Part shown: positions 1 through 10,812 of the stretch, piece by piece
How positions within the stretch are numbered: position 1 is the first letter of the stretch
Layout of the letters: each line of letters starts with the position of its first letter
Assembly (NCBI GenBank): GCA_039881045.1
Contig: JAYWVB010000012.1
Span: forward strand, 620,001 to 684,000
Source of the DNA: Chaetomium olivaceum
Taxonomy: Eukaryota > Ascomycota > Sordariomycetes > Sordariales > Chaetomiaceae
Length of the DNA: 64,000 bases
Direction: 5' to 3'
Notes under the pieces: model-generated
The model's input: only the letters and a program-made list of their open reading frames with translations
Told to the model about the DNA's origin: nothing
The model's database searches: none
Made by a program: the position numbers and the translations under genes

Positions 1-1367
1 CCTGTTTTCGCATATACATCGACAAGCCGCGTATTGTTAGACGACGGTGCGACGGGCACCCTCATTCGTAAGATCTCCCATGGCCGGCCAACCGATAATA
101 CGGCGCTGGACGTGTGCGAAACCGGCTTCAGCCACTTATGTGTCGCTTTGGTAGAAAGGAGCGAAGAGCTAAGAATGGACCGGCCCATCCGGCTGAGGTC
201 GGCCACGGACTGCACATACCCTCCGGCCCTGCGTGATCAATCTCGATCAGCGAAAATTGGACTGAACACCGTCAGATCTAACTTACGGTCCCGCATCTCC
301 CAGATCCCCCGTCCAGCCATCTACAACAACCGCATCAGTGTCATTCGACACAGGTGACAAGAACGTCCGTGTAAGCCCGAGCGGCTTTAACAGCTCGTCC
401 TCGACCAGCGTGGCAAAACTTTGTCCGGTAATATTCTCGACGGCGTATGCTAGAATTTGAAAGGCCATGTTCGAGTAGGTCGGGGTATGGTACGCTGGCA
501 GCACTGGCCACGTTTCTAGAATCATTGCCATCGACTCTACGTGCGACAACACCAAACGTAAGTAGCTAGAACCACTAGGTAGTTTGCGTGAGACGTTTGG
601 TTGCATTCTCTTCCACTCACCAGCTCTTGTGCACGCTCTGAAGCCCACGGCACCTGTGCCGCATTGGACGACCTCCTCCTCGCTCAGAGTGGGAAGTCCG
701 GGAACCCCGGAGGGAAACGTAGCAGATAGATCTCCTAAGGCATCTGAAAAACATTTAGCCGTGGATGACATATCATTCCCCTATCCTTCCTTCCCTGACG
801 ATGATCGAACTTGGCAAAGGAGTAACCGGAACAGTACGTACAATCTCTTCCGATACCGCCCATTTGACTTGCCAGAGCCCCAAGAGTAACCTCGGACCAT
901 TCAACGTCGTTGATAGCGTTACTTCGCTGGTATCCCGTGGCTCCAAGCTCGGGCACGTAGTTGGTGACCGGCTCATTCCAGTACCTGTCTGACAGCTTGG
1001 ATAATATCGTGTATACGGTTACCAATTTGGAAATGCTGCCGATTCGATAGAGGGTCCCGGGTCCAACCTGGTTGCTACTAAGGGAAGCATTTGCGCCAAG
1101 TGCAGTGTGGTAATATTCGTAAATTGGCTCGTCGTCGTGGGTGCTAAACACTTGAACGGAAAAGGAAGTTGTACTGTTGTCAAATTGCCCGCTAGAAAGA
1201 GCCTGGGCGAGCGCGTTTTCGAAGGCGGCTTTAGTTACGTTCAGCGTCGGAGAGGAGGATATTCCGGCGACCGCTGGATAAGCTGGCCCGAGTATGGGAC
1301 AGTTTTGTCCATGACAGAGCCGAACGAGGGTCCAGAAAAGGAAGATAGTACGGAGATACGCTCTCAT
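1..1367 (-). CDS. Beta-lactamase-like secreted serine hydrolase (3' end cut by window edge)
   Basis: Starts at the ATG at 1367 with a signal peptide of about 20 residues ending near LCHGQ. Exon 1 (842-1367) carries the SxxK nucleophile motif in IGSISKLVT and ends at GIGRD. An intron at 744-841 (GTACGT..CAG) joins it to YALGDLSATF, a junction typical of fungal class-C beta-lactamase-like proteins. Exon 2 (287-743) carries the YxN motif in PTYSNMAFQIL; a further small intron near 560-625 is possible but I could not fix it. An intron at 229-286 (GTAAGT..CAG) leads to exon 3, which reads GYVQSVADLSRMGRSILSS and VGRPWEILRM, the usual C-terminal half, and runs off the left edge. The family covers esterases, peptidases and lactonases; the substrate is unknown. 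It may be exported, or act on lactone or amide metabolites. Confidence 0.85.
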
Positions 1368-2350
1368 CTTGGAAACGCGATTGCCTTTTCAGCAGAATCC
1401 AAGCTCATTAGCTCGTTGAAGGAGACATATATTATCTTGCTGAGCTGTTATTCTCATCTCCGACCCCTCATCTCCTTTTCTCCTTTTGGGCGCGGTCGTC
1501 GTCATCCCAACGTCGCGGTGTGGCTGAGTCCGGACGCGAGGGGTTGAAAGGACCAATGATAGGATAGGTAAGTTGCTGACAGGCTGCAAGTGAATCTCGT
1601 GTAACCGCGCCGCAGGTCATTTCCCACCAGCTTCATTCCTGGGCACGGCAGAAAGCAGATCCTCATAGGCGCCGTCGTGGCCCACCAGGCGGGTCTTTTT
1701 GTGATCTTTCTCTGGTCTGTCACGTCAGCCGCTCATAATCCGGTTCATTGGAAGGGCATTCAAGAGCCGTGAGGCCGCAACTGCGGTAACTCTCCAGATG
1801 ACAACTTGTCACTTCTGTGCTGAGAGACCGCATCCCAAATTCACTACGTGACTGACAACGATGTGCAAATCTAGAGCAACCGTTTCTGATGAGTAAATCA
1901 ATGCTGAGCGAGATTCCAGCTATCTCAGTGTCCTGCCCCAAGCTCAAACTCAGTTTGGCCACACCATTGCTCGGTCACGGCTGCCTAGGAATGGAATCCT
2001 GGCTTATAAAGCATACCATTTCCTTCGCAATGGGAACTTTGTAATGTATTACCCCACCTGGGGCTTGCTAGAGAGCCGAGCCGTCGGAGGCAGAACCGCC
2101 TTGGGTTGGATCAGCCAATATGGCTACCCGCTGCAGTAGTCCGAGACCGGAACATGCCGGTCCCTTACGGGAAAGCTCAGTATACCTCGAGATGATGTGC
2201 AGCTGTGGTCGCTTGGATTTAGTAAGTTTGTCCCATTGAGCGGATCGATCCTCGGCGCCTACCATTCCACCCGAAGCCAGTCCCCTCCTGATAGTCACCG
2301 ATTTGGAACCCGCTCGCGATCCGTTCTTACCGCCACCTTCGCAGCCAAAA
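1368..2350. other. Intergenic, nothing recognised
   Basis: Upstream of the minus-strand hydrolase and of the plus-strand nucleotidyltransferase, so it should hold both promoters (divergent arrangement). The short open frames here have no recognisable motifs. I see no RNA gene or repeat. Confidence 0.5.
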
Positions 2351-3168
2351 ATGCATCCCCACCACATCGAAACCATCCGCAATGTCACAGCCCACTTTGA
2401 ACGTGACAGCAAGGTTCTGGCGCTCATCCTCGCCGGCTCCATTGCGCACGGCTTCGAGGCGCCATCAGCCGACGTCGATGTCATGATCGTCCTCTCGGAC
2501 GCCGACCATGCCGCGCAGACCCAAATCGGCCGCTCCACCTACCACAACGAAGAACTCGCCACCTACCCGGGCGGCTTCATCGACGGCAAGTTCACGTCGG
2601 TCGGCTTCATCCGCGAGGTCGCAGAGCGCGGCAGCGAGCCCGCGCGCTACGGCTTCAAGGACGCGCGCATCCTGTTCAACCGCATCCCCGGCCTCCCGGA
2701 TGCCGACCTGGACGCGCTGATGCGGCGCGCGGCCATGTACCCCGTCGCCGAGAAGAAGGAGCGGCTCAAGCGGTTTAGGGCGCAGTTTGCCGCGTGGCAC
2801 TGGTTCGCGCGCGAGGCCCGGGCCAAGGGGAACCGATTCCTGCTCAATCTCGCTGTCGCCAAGCTGACGCTGTTCGCGATCCGGCTCATCATGGCCGACA
2901 ACGAGGCGCTGTATCCGTTCCATAAGTGGGCGCTCAAGGAGCTGGAGCGCGGGTGCAGGACAAACCCGACGGGGTGGTGCAGATGATTGAGAGGGTCAAC
3001 GAGGATCCGTCCGAGAGTAACGTTGAGGGTTTCTGGGAGCTTATCAAGAACTATAAGCAGTGGGAGGAGAGCATGCCGCCGGACGGGTGGGAACGTTGGG
3101 GTGCGCAGTTTATGGTGGATGTGGAGCTGACATGGTTGAATGGGGGTATGGCTGTTGATGATGTGTAA
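2351..3168 (+). pseudogene. Nucleotidyltransferase-domain protein, frameshifted near 2955
   Basis: The ATG at 2351 begins MHPHHIETIRNV; the longer frame upstream of it has no ATG start. Residues 26-43 read LAGSIAHGFEAPSADVDV. This is the GSxxHG...DxD signature of the pol-beta-type nucleotidyltransferase fold, with two metal-binding aspartates. The frame runs to about 2955 (KWALKELERG). The homologous continuation, QDKPDGVVQMIERVNEDPSE to FMVDVELTWLNGG, lies in the next frame up to 3168. No intron fits between them, so there is a 1-nt deletion or 2-nt insertion within a GC-rich GCGCGGG stretch. The spliced-together length of about 270 residues suits the family. It is either a recent pseudogene or an assembly error. 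The nucleotide donor and acceptor substrate are unknown. Confidence 0.7.
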
Positions 3169-3449
3169 GGTAGAAAGGCATTTATCTATACTGGAATGAA
3201 TGCTCCCCCCGGGAATATTGCACTCTTGCGGGCAAGGCTCCTGCTCAACCACCAATGGGGGTGAGCAGGGTTAGCTGCGGGCGAGCCTTGACCTCACTCA
3301 CTTGTGCCACCCCCGGGTATGTATGTAACTCTTCCCCGCAGCGCAGCCGAGACTATCTCACGTTTGTATACCGAAGTGATTGGCCGCTGAGTACGTATGC
3401 GAGAGAGGTGGAGTTGTGCTGAGCCCACCCGAGCACCAAGATGCGGTAT

Positions 3450-3458
3450 TTAAAGAGG
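3450..3458 (+). repeat. 9-bp target site duplication, left copy
   Basis: TTAAAGAGG immediately outside the left terminal repeat; the same nine bases occur at 6588-6596. Confidence 0.92.
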
Positions 3459-3502
3459 GGCGACCACTATTCCGACGGGGGCACCTCCCTATCCCGACTG
3501 GG
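3459..3502 (+). repeat. MULE left terminal inverted repeat (44 bp)
   Basis: Identical to the reverse complement of 6544-6587. Starts GGCGACCACTATTCCGACGG. Confidence 0.93.
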
Positions 3503-3617
3503 GCAAAACTGACCGCCTACCAAATCAGGAATTCTGCCGGCAGAAACATAACTTTTTATATCTCGCCAACAAGTACTCGAGGAATTGAGGCCCATCCGGC
3601 GGACAACGCATTTGGAA

Positions 3618-6314
3618 TCAATTCTCTATAGGTGTATCTGGTACTGGCGTCCCTAACTGTATGATCGTGCTGGACCCAGCTCCGGTAATTCCCTGTGACG
3701 GCTCTACTACCCTGCGGGCCTGCGTGCCTCCTGGTGGTCGGCCTTGACCCTGGCCTCGACCCTGGCCTCGACCCCGACCCTGGCCTCGACCCCAACCCTG
3801 GCCTCGACCCCGACCTCGACGCGTCGAGGTAGCCGGAGCCGGCTGGCCCGGACCCCGTCCACAGGTTTGCGTGAACTCTTCCGCTTCCTCCTGTGTTTGC
3901 TGCGTCGTAACTTCATCTTGACGAACGCGCCCTTGGGCGTCGACGATCTCCCAGTAGGATGGGTCACGTGCTCGAGTCTCGGACCCCTGATGGCGTAAGT
4001 TTGATCCACGAGGAATCAGGGCCAGTAGAATCTCTTCAGGCGCGATACGCGGGCGGCCTCGGCTTGTTAGCACTACCAAGGGGTCAAGGACTGCCCGGAG
4101 CTTATCCTCTGCAGCTAAATCACGCCCCAGATGCTAGTGAGGGTGAAGATCCAAGTATGTAAGCGGCTCAGGATTTGCACCCTCGCTGCGAGCATGAAGT
4201 TCGTGACTGCAGGGAACGCCGTACTGCCGCTTGAAGTTGCCTGTGCATGTTGTGGTTGGGTGTTTACCCTGTCGAACACTGACGGCAAGTCGGTATTGTG
4301 TCAAAAGGAGGTCCAAGGAGAACCTGCTGCATTTATGACGGCAGTCTCCCATCCAGTGACGTGTTCTGTAATCCTGGATTTGGCGCGCGGCTTCCTCGGC
4401 CTCCATCTTGATATACCTGGCTTGGTTGTTCTTGACCATCTGCTCGACACGGTCTGCAAGGAATTTGAGGTCGGCTGTCGAGTTCAAGAGGTAGCTCTTG
4501 ATCTCCCTATGGCTAGCCTCGGTGCGCGAGGTCACACGTACGCCCCAGTTCCGATTCTGTTGTATCCAGCAGTGTACGAACTGCTGGCGCCATGGAATCC
4601 AGGTTTCCTTGATATATTGAATCACAGCGTCTTGTTCGGAGAACTCTTCGAGGATAAAAAGCCATGCTCTGTCAAAATCTTCGGACGTTTTAGCGTAGAC
4701 AAGCGCTTTCCAGACCATGAGGAAGCCTCTCGGGTCGTGTGTGATATCGTTGCGCTTTGGAAGGGAGACATCAGGGGTAGCTTCAGCCGGTGGTGCAAGG
4801 TCACCCCAGATAATAGCATCCTTCTTATAGATCCCAAACTCTTGTTGCTGGTGCTGACGTCCATGTTCGTTGCCGTCCTAGAACCACTTCTCCTTCACCT
4901 TGCCTTGAACGTTCTTGTTGACATGCCACACGCAGATCTGTTGGTCTGTATGAGTCCACACACAGCCAGCTGCGTTCTTGAATGCTTTGTCGAAATCGGA
5001 AATAAGAACTAGGGGCGGCTTGATGTTCTGGTCGATACGGAGCTCCTCGATACGCTCGAGAACCCAAGTGTAGGTTGCCTCGTCTTCTTTGTTCACAAGC
5101 CCAAACATGATATTGAATGTCGTATGGAGATTAGTGGTCCCACAGATGTTGACAAAGGGTAGTTTGAAACGGTTGGTCTTGTACGTATTGTCGAAGAGAA
5201 GCACCTCTGGATTCTTCTTCCATGTCTCAAGGCACCAGGGGTAGGTCCAGATAACCGCTGTGACATGCCCTCCGAGCTGCCGGAAGAAATGCTTGATGCC
5301 ACGGGTGTCGAATTCCTTAACGAGAGCTTGGGTCGGCGTGTATCCTTGAAGTGATTCTTCAGGGCTGCGTGAATCTCGTTTTCGATATCCTTGGCTACCC
5401 AGACTTGGTTAGGGTATTTCTCCCGCATCAGGGCTGTGATGTCGCGGGCCGACGTAAGGGTAGTCTTAAACTGCTGCCGAATTTCCGATGTCTGCATCTC
5501 AGTCCATGTGACGAACCTCTCCTGGACCTCGTCCTGTTAGGGTTCAGTCTGATTGAAGGTGTCTTGCAAAGGTACTAGGTTCGGTGCAGCCAAAGGGTGC
5601 ACAACAAAGACTTGTCTCAACAGTAGGCTCTCGAGCTTGTAGCGAACTGTAGTTGTGATTGCTAACTGGAGAACTCCCAGAGCTCTCCAGAACGAATGAC
5701 TATATACTATTTAATTCCTGGGTGCTCAGTGTGCTCAGTAGTTCCCTCCAACTGAGCTCACTGATCTCCTTCGTACGGACCAGACGCCCTGATTGGTGGC
5801 TTCCCTGGAGGTGCTCAGTGTGCTCAGTAGTTCCCTCCAACTGAGCTCACTGATCACCTCTGCGGCTCCTCTGATTGGTTCATCTATCGATTGGTCCGGA
5901 GCATCCCGCGCCGCTCCCGGAGACCCCACCTGTTGGCATATTCGTGACAGTCCAAGTCCTCTTGCGGTGGATAGGATGGGCGGCACTATCGAGCGATGGG
6001 CCATGGTTGTGCGAGGGATCCAGAACAGTGCCAAACCATCTCCCATTGACCTGGTTGGTCTTGATAGAGAAGGGACAGGCGGTTTTCTTCGTGCTGGTGC
6101 TAAATCGTTGGCCGGTAGCGATAGACTCTCTCATACTGCCACCGCGATCGCACGAAAGGTCTTTGCGCCGATAGGTGCCATCCTTCGCGAGGTTGGTCGA
6201 ACGCCTGATGGCGATAGCATACCCATGGAGTTTGGCGTGGTCGTTGGCGTCTGAGAGGAGTTCTTCAAAGCTGTCGTACCCTGGAGCCAAGAATGAAGGT
6301 GGTGGTATCGCCAT
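3618..6314 (-). pseudogene. MULE transposase (FAR1 - MULE DDE - SWIM zinc finger), inactivated
   Basis: Reading the minus strand from the ATG at 6314, the first segment (to about 5880) is a FAR1/WRKY-GCM1-like DNA-binding domain (ACPFSIKTNQVNGRWFGT, then DPSHNHGPS). The next segment (5573-5350) leads into the MULE transposase domain, whose acidic motifs are VLLFDNTYKTNRFKLPF and LVLISDFDKAF. A SWIM finger (CTGNFKRQYGVPCSHELH) follows at about 4160-4250. The tail is a Gly-Arg-Gln repeat (GRGQGRG units, 3740-3840). Breaks: a 1-nt loss in a G run near 5347 (HFK then YTPTQALVKEFDTRG in another frame), in-frame TAG codons at about 4880 and 4120 and a stop near 5535, and a duplicated block at 5722-5855 between the first two domains. 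The order matches Hop/Mutator-type fungal transposases. Confidence 0.85.
5722..5855 (+). repeat. Two identical 45-bp direct repeats, 89-bp period
   Basis: Positions 5722-5766 and 5811-5855 are identical over 45 bases (starting GTGCTCAGTGTGCTCAGTAG). They lie inside the MULE, between the FAR1 and transposase segments, where no reading frame continues. They may be an internal duplication, or part of an intron or small nested insertion. Confidence 0.85.
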
Positions 6315-6543
6315 CTCGAGGGTCGAGGGCGGGCCCAGGCGGATTGTGGTCAATAAGAGTGCACTTGCTGTTGCAGGGAAATGGACAAAAAAACTGGCGA
6401 TATTGAATGTACAATGTTGATGGGTGTAAGAGAGTTAACATTATGGGAAGCAGGCGATGCCCAGGAGGTGTTGTTGAAAGGCGGTGTGGCTTGGCAGCTG
6501 ACATCAGCTGGCAAAGACTGTTGGCGGGCCGTCACAAGCTTGG

Positions 6544-6587
6544 CCCAGTCGGGATAGGGAGGTGCCCCCGTCGGAATAGTGGTCGCC
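6544..6587 (-). repeat. MULE right terminal inverted repeat (44 bp)
   Basis: Reverse complement of the left repeat at 3459-3502. It is followed directly by TTAAAGAGG, the second copy of the target duplication. Confidence 0.93.
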
Positions 6588-6596
6588 TTAAAGAGG
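6588..6596 (+). repeat. 9-bp target site duplication, right copy
   Basis: TTAAAGAGG immediately outside the right terminal repeat; matches 3450-3458. Confidence 0.92.
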
Positions 6597-8021
6597 TCTC
6601 TGGACGGACCACAGTTCCAAGGCTGTCAAGTTTCTGTAACGGTCCCAGGAGTATATTGCAACTAGCTGGTGACGACTCTACGAGTACACTAAGCTTGAAG
6701 AAGAAAAGGAAAGATGAGGGAGTCTGGCAGCTCGTGGCTGCTTTATGATCGCGAGTGCGGTGGCCCGAGCGCATTGCTAGAATGTTCGGTGTGCTGTGGG
6801 GCAACTGGGAATAGCTTCATCCAGGGGTTCGGTGGATCGTGCTTGTACGTGAGCTGGCCGAGGGTTACCGAGGCCCACCTCGGGCACAGCCCGTTACAGT
6901 TTCTTGCTCATTTCAAACAATTTCAACCTTCAACTGATACCTGTAGTAATTAAAACAATGTACAATTAACTATAGGGTAAGAAGCTATATGGGATCGTTT
7001 TACCCTAGCCCGGCGCTAATTAACTACTGTTGGTATATTATTACAGGGCTCGACCACCACTCTCCGCATCGGGGCTCATGTTACTCACGCCGGCCTCGGC
7101 GGCACTTGGGAGATTGTGGCCATCCCAAACGCATACACGATGCAAATCCGGAATCTAAGCACGTTTCAGACAAGAACTGCCGAAAACCATGAGGTTTACC
7201 TTGTGTGACTGATCCTCCATCATGATGTCCTCCACCATGGGTCGTCGAAGGATGGTTACATAACAAATGCAACAGTTTTCCCTCAGGCCGGGGTAGCAGG
7301 ACCATACAAAGACAACCATGGACAGGATGACAACATGTTGGATTCGAGTACAAATTAGAAGAGTATTGAATCACTATGCAATCGATGAGAAGGCCACTGA
7401 AGCTTTCCCTTTGCCACCCCCGAGTCAGTTGAATCACCTAGTGCCCGGGAACCCACAATGTCAGTTGGTATCGCGGTGTTTTGTCATTGACATGGGCGCG
7501 TCGCGAGTCATCACGGGCGTATGTTTAAAATAGAGGTACAGTCCCAATACCTTAAGGCTGAGCGTTAGGGGGGCTTTCTCCCTTGATTCGCTACTCTCAG
7601 GGGTCCTGGACTGGGTTCTAATGAACAAAGCCTACACCGGTTGAGGTTATCGAGAGAAACGGGCCTGTGTCGCGAGAGTAAGTTCCATGTTTACGAACGA
7701 TGCCAACTCCCAGGAGGGAACCGTTTCGGCAGTCTGGGCCTGCGGACCTCTTGCCAATCAAGGTCAAGGATCCAACGGGGCTACGCACCCTTCTGAAAAG
7801 ATATCACCGTGCGTCGGTAAAGCTAATTGCTAGTGGTTCAAGTGCTCGCCACATTCCCATTCGGTTTTGAACCTACAGTTAAGCTATCTTATCAACCGGG
7901 AAAATAAAGTAAAGGCAGATCATTATTCCCTTGTCGTGGAACGGCGACACGTGTTCGGAAGAGCCCAAACCAAGATCACCGCCGTGAATGGGTCCAATCC
8001 CGACATCCTGCCATCAAATCC
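6597..8021. other. Intergenic, nothing recognised
   Basis: Open frames of 60-120 codons occur on both strands but show no domain, splice-joined continuation or start context that I would call a gene. No tRNA or repeat seen. Confidence 0.5.
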
Positions 8022-8932
8022 TTAACAAGTCTCTGTGAGCGAGGTCACGAAACAGGAAACATTGTCAGGGCCACTCCCGAGTTTCTCCGTGCTACCCTCT
8101 CCTTTTACGACGCCCTTGTACCTATCGCAGGACTTGCCGTCAGTTTGGCACGAGTTCGAGATTCTGCAGGTATCTAAGCTCAATGTTAGTACAATGAGTC
8201 GTGTACGTTGTTGGTTCTGACCGAACTTACCGCCGAAGTTGCTGTTGATACCGCACAGGGGCCCACCGTCTTTGGCGATCACGCCGTCAATGATCACATG
8301 GCGAGGTCCTCCATTGGCAGTGCAGTCACCGCAGCTCCGGACAACCTTGCCATAATCTTCGGCATAGAAGTCCTTGATCGACACAGTTCCGCGACCGTTG
8401 AATTGGAAGACCTTGTCCGAGGCACCACGAGCACCGCCACCAATGACGTAGGATGTCTTGCCCTCGGCCTGTTTGAACGTGGCGGCGTCTTCGCAGACAG
8501 CTTCCCACCACACGTTGGTCAGGGTGCTGTCAAACGGTTAGCGAGACACTGGGGTTGAAAGCAAGAGTCAGGGGTATACGGACCAAGCACCCCGGCAGTG
8601 GATACCTTCACCTTGAGCCTTGCCAATGACAATGTTGGAGATGCTCCCTCCATCCTCGACGATAAACATAGCCGCGTCTTCATCCGTCTCCGTCTGGCCC
8701 TCGCAGGTGTCGGCTGCAAGATAATGTAAGTCGGTGTCCAGAGTCTGGGGTCAATATTTTGCTTACGGTTTCTGTTGTACCTCTTCATGCCTCCGTCGAA
8801 CGATCCGGAAACAACCATGGGGGTAGGCAGGGCAGTCTCACCGCTCGCCTGCGGGAACGTAGTCGTCGCTGCACCGGAAACACCTACAGCCGCGCCGGCA
8901 AGGGACATGGCAAAAATAGTGACAGATTTCAT
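8022..8932 (-). CDS. Pectate lyase, polysaccharide lyase family 3
   Basis: Secreted enzyme predicted to cleave de-esterified pectin (polygalacturonate) by beta-elimination. Four exons: 8767-8932, 8584-8713, 8231-8526 and 8022-8173. The introns are 8714-8766 (GTAAGC..CAG), 8527-8583 (GTCCGT..CAG) and 8174-8230 (GTAAGT..TAG). The product starts MKSVTIFAMSLAGAAVGVSG (signal peptide). It then reads PMVVSGSFDGGMKRYNR, IVEDGGSISNIVIGKAQGEG, the family hallmark TLTNVWWEAVCEDAATFKQ, SDKVFQFNGRGTVSIKDFYA, and a Cys-rich C-terminal part with the paired cysteines of PL3 enzymes. The length of about 240 residues is normal for the family. All splice phases agree, with no defect seen. PL3 enzymes are typical of plant-degrading or plant-associated fungi. 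Confidence 0.92.
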
Positions 8933-10812
8933 TTCGAAGGAGGTTGAAAGTCGGCTTGATTGGGTTGTTTTTCTGTTTCAATGGCAATTCTGCTGGGGTG
9001 TGAGAGTTGAGGAGAAGCTGCCTGTTGTTACTATTCTTATAGTCCTCTTTCCTCGATGCCAATGTTTTTCTTTTGGAAGCAGTGTAAAATTTCATTGGCG
9101 GGAAATTGGACTTCGTTTATTCAGAGCTCTGAGAAACGTAACTAGGAGGATCATCATTGCTGCCTTCCTAACGGGGTTCGAATTTGGGGCGGAGGAACGA
9201 CCTGACCGATTTGACCCTATGGGGCCGGAAAGTCTGGGGAATCCCCATGGGGTTTGAATCCCGTTTCCGGGTTCAAGGTTTCATCGTTGGCCGGCTCCCT
9301 ACTTTTGAGTATGCTTAAGTTAATTCGATGTTTCGAGTACATGCTTGGGCTGCGGTTCACAGGTAGGTTGTCTGTGTATGTACATAGGTACCTACCTACC
9401 TGATCTATAGCCGCAGCTGACCTCAGAAGATCCGTTACTGTCGCAGACTTAGTGGCGCCTTATTGGAGGGCTTTTTGTTTTTGTTTTTTATGTTTCATTG
9501 TATGGATAGGATCCTCGACGCTGGATGTGTTCGACAAGCACTTTGGTCACGTTCAAGCAAACTCAAGATTTGCGCCAAGCTTTAGAGATCCAGGTCGAAT
9601 TAGCGCATGACACCCAGGCCAGGCCGCCAGGTACAACTGTGTATAGGTTCAGCAATGCGTCCGGTGGGTCTTGAAGCTCAGAATCAAGGAAAATCTATTC
9701 CAAAGACGGAGCCTGAGACGGAGGGGGGTGCTTGCTGCTCCCAAATGACACTAGTCTTGTCGTGAAACGGAGGGCGGAGCCAGATATCCCGCCTATGAGC
9801 TTCCGGGACAGACAAACCTTCCCCAAAATTACCGAATTGTCAGGCTGAAACAACTCTCAATTATCTCTTTACCTTACGCCCTCGTCATAAACTACCTGAA
9901 TCACAATTGTAATATGGAGGAACTATAGGGAGCCATCAAGAACAAGGGAAAGAGACAAGCAAACAGATTTGACAAGAGGTTGGCTACCTGTAGGGGGTAA
10001 CAGAAGTTTCTGTAGTTCACTGCCAGGACTTCCCACGAATGGTGGCGAGAAACGTCAAAATCCAACGGCCCATTGGTGGAGTCTACCCGATATGGTGTCG
10101 TATTAAGGTCGACGTTGTAGTTTACACGTATTAGAGATCCGTGTAGAGAAAGGGAGGTAGCCATCATGGTCAAAGGTAATGAGACGGGCGTTGCTTAGGT
10201 ACGTAAGTTACCAGATATGCTGAATAAGTGTGGAAACTCAGCACACAAGACCACAGCATGTCACTTCGTGGTTTGGGATGGGAAAACGCAACACCACCGT
10301 CAACGGGATGAAATACAGACTTCTGAACAAAGTCTTCTCTCTGTTGAGACCAAACCGCATAGGTAGATAAGACCAACTCATAGAATGGTGTATTTTGCTT
10401 TGGGGTTGGATGTAGACACAGTGGGGCCGTATACTCAGGAGCCCAAACAGAGTGGCAAACTGGGAGGGGACGAGTACATGGGCACCACATGACAAAACCA
10501 GCCGGACTCCAAGTGTGAAAGCTCGAGTTGTAGGAACGAAAGAAAGCATTTTCCGGAAGTCTAGAAAATGCACTCCTACTCTATTACATTTATTTTACCT
10601 TGTTTCAATTTTTCATCCTTTTCCGCCGTCTCTTCTTCTTTTGTTGTTGATCCTCCCTTTTACGCGAACTTCAAGGGATTTTCTTTTGGTGTGCGGCATA
10701 TTTTGGCCAGCGGGTAAAGGGGTTTCTATACCAATATATCCCACCGCGCCTTTTCAAGCAGGAGTGTACTTGGAAGGAGGGGGCTTCTCGTTGAACCGTT
10801 TACAGTGAATTG
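8933..10812. other. Intergenic, nothing recognised
   Basis: Holds the upstream region of the pectate lyase and the 3' flank of the minus-strand regulator. The frames at 9901-10573 (-) have no recognisable domain and no convincing start. A run of TAGGTACCTACCTACC near 9387-9402 is a short simple repeat. Confidence 0.5.

Larger units (their letters stand above)
3459..6587 (-). mobile_element. Mutator-like transposable element (MULE), complete ends, 3129 bp
   Basis: Both ends carry the same 44-bp inverted repeat beginning GGCGACCACTATTCC, with no mismatch over 44 bases. The element is bounded on both sides by the 9-bp direct repeat TTAAAGAGG (3450-3458 and 6588-6596), the target-duplication length typical of Mutator superfamily insertions. 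Its single gene is a minus-strand FAR1/MULE/SWIM transposase, now broken. Perfect ends beside a dead gene suggest a fairly young insertion that has lost autonomy. Confidence 0.92.
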
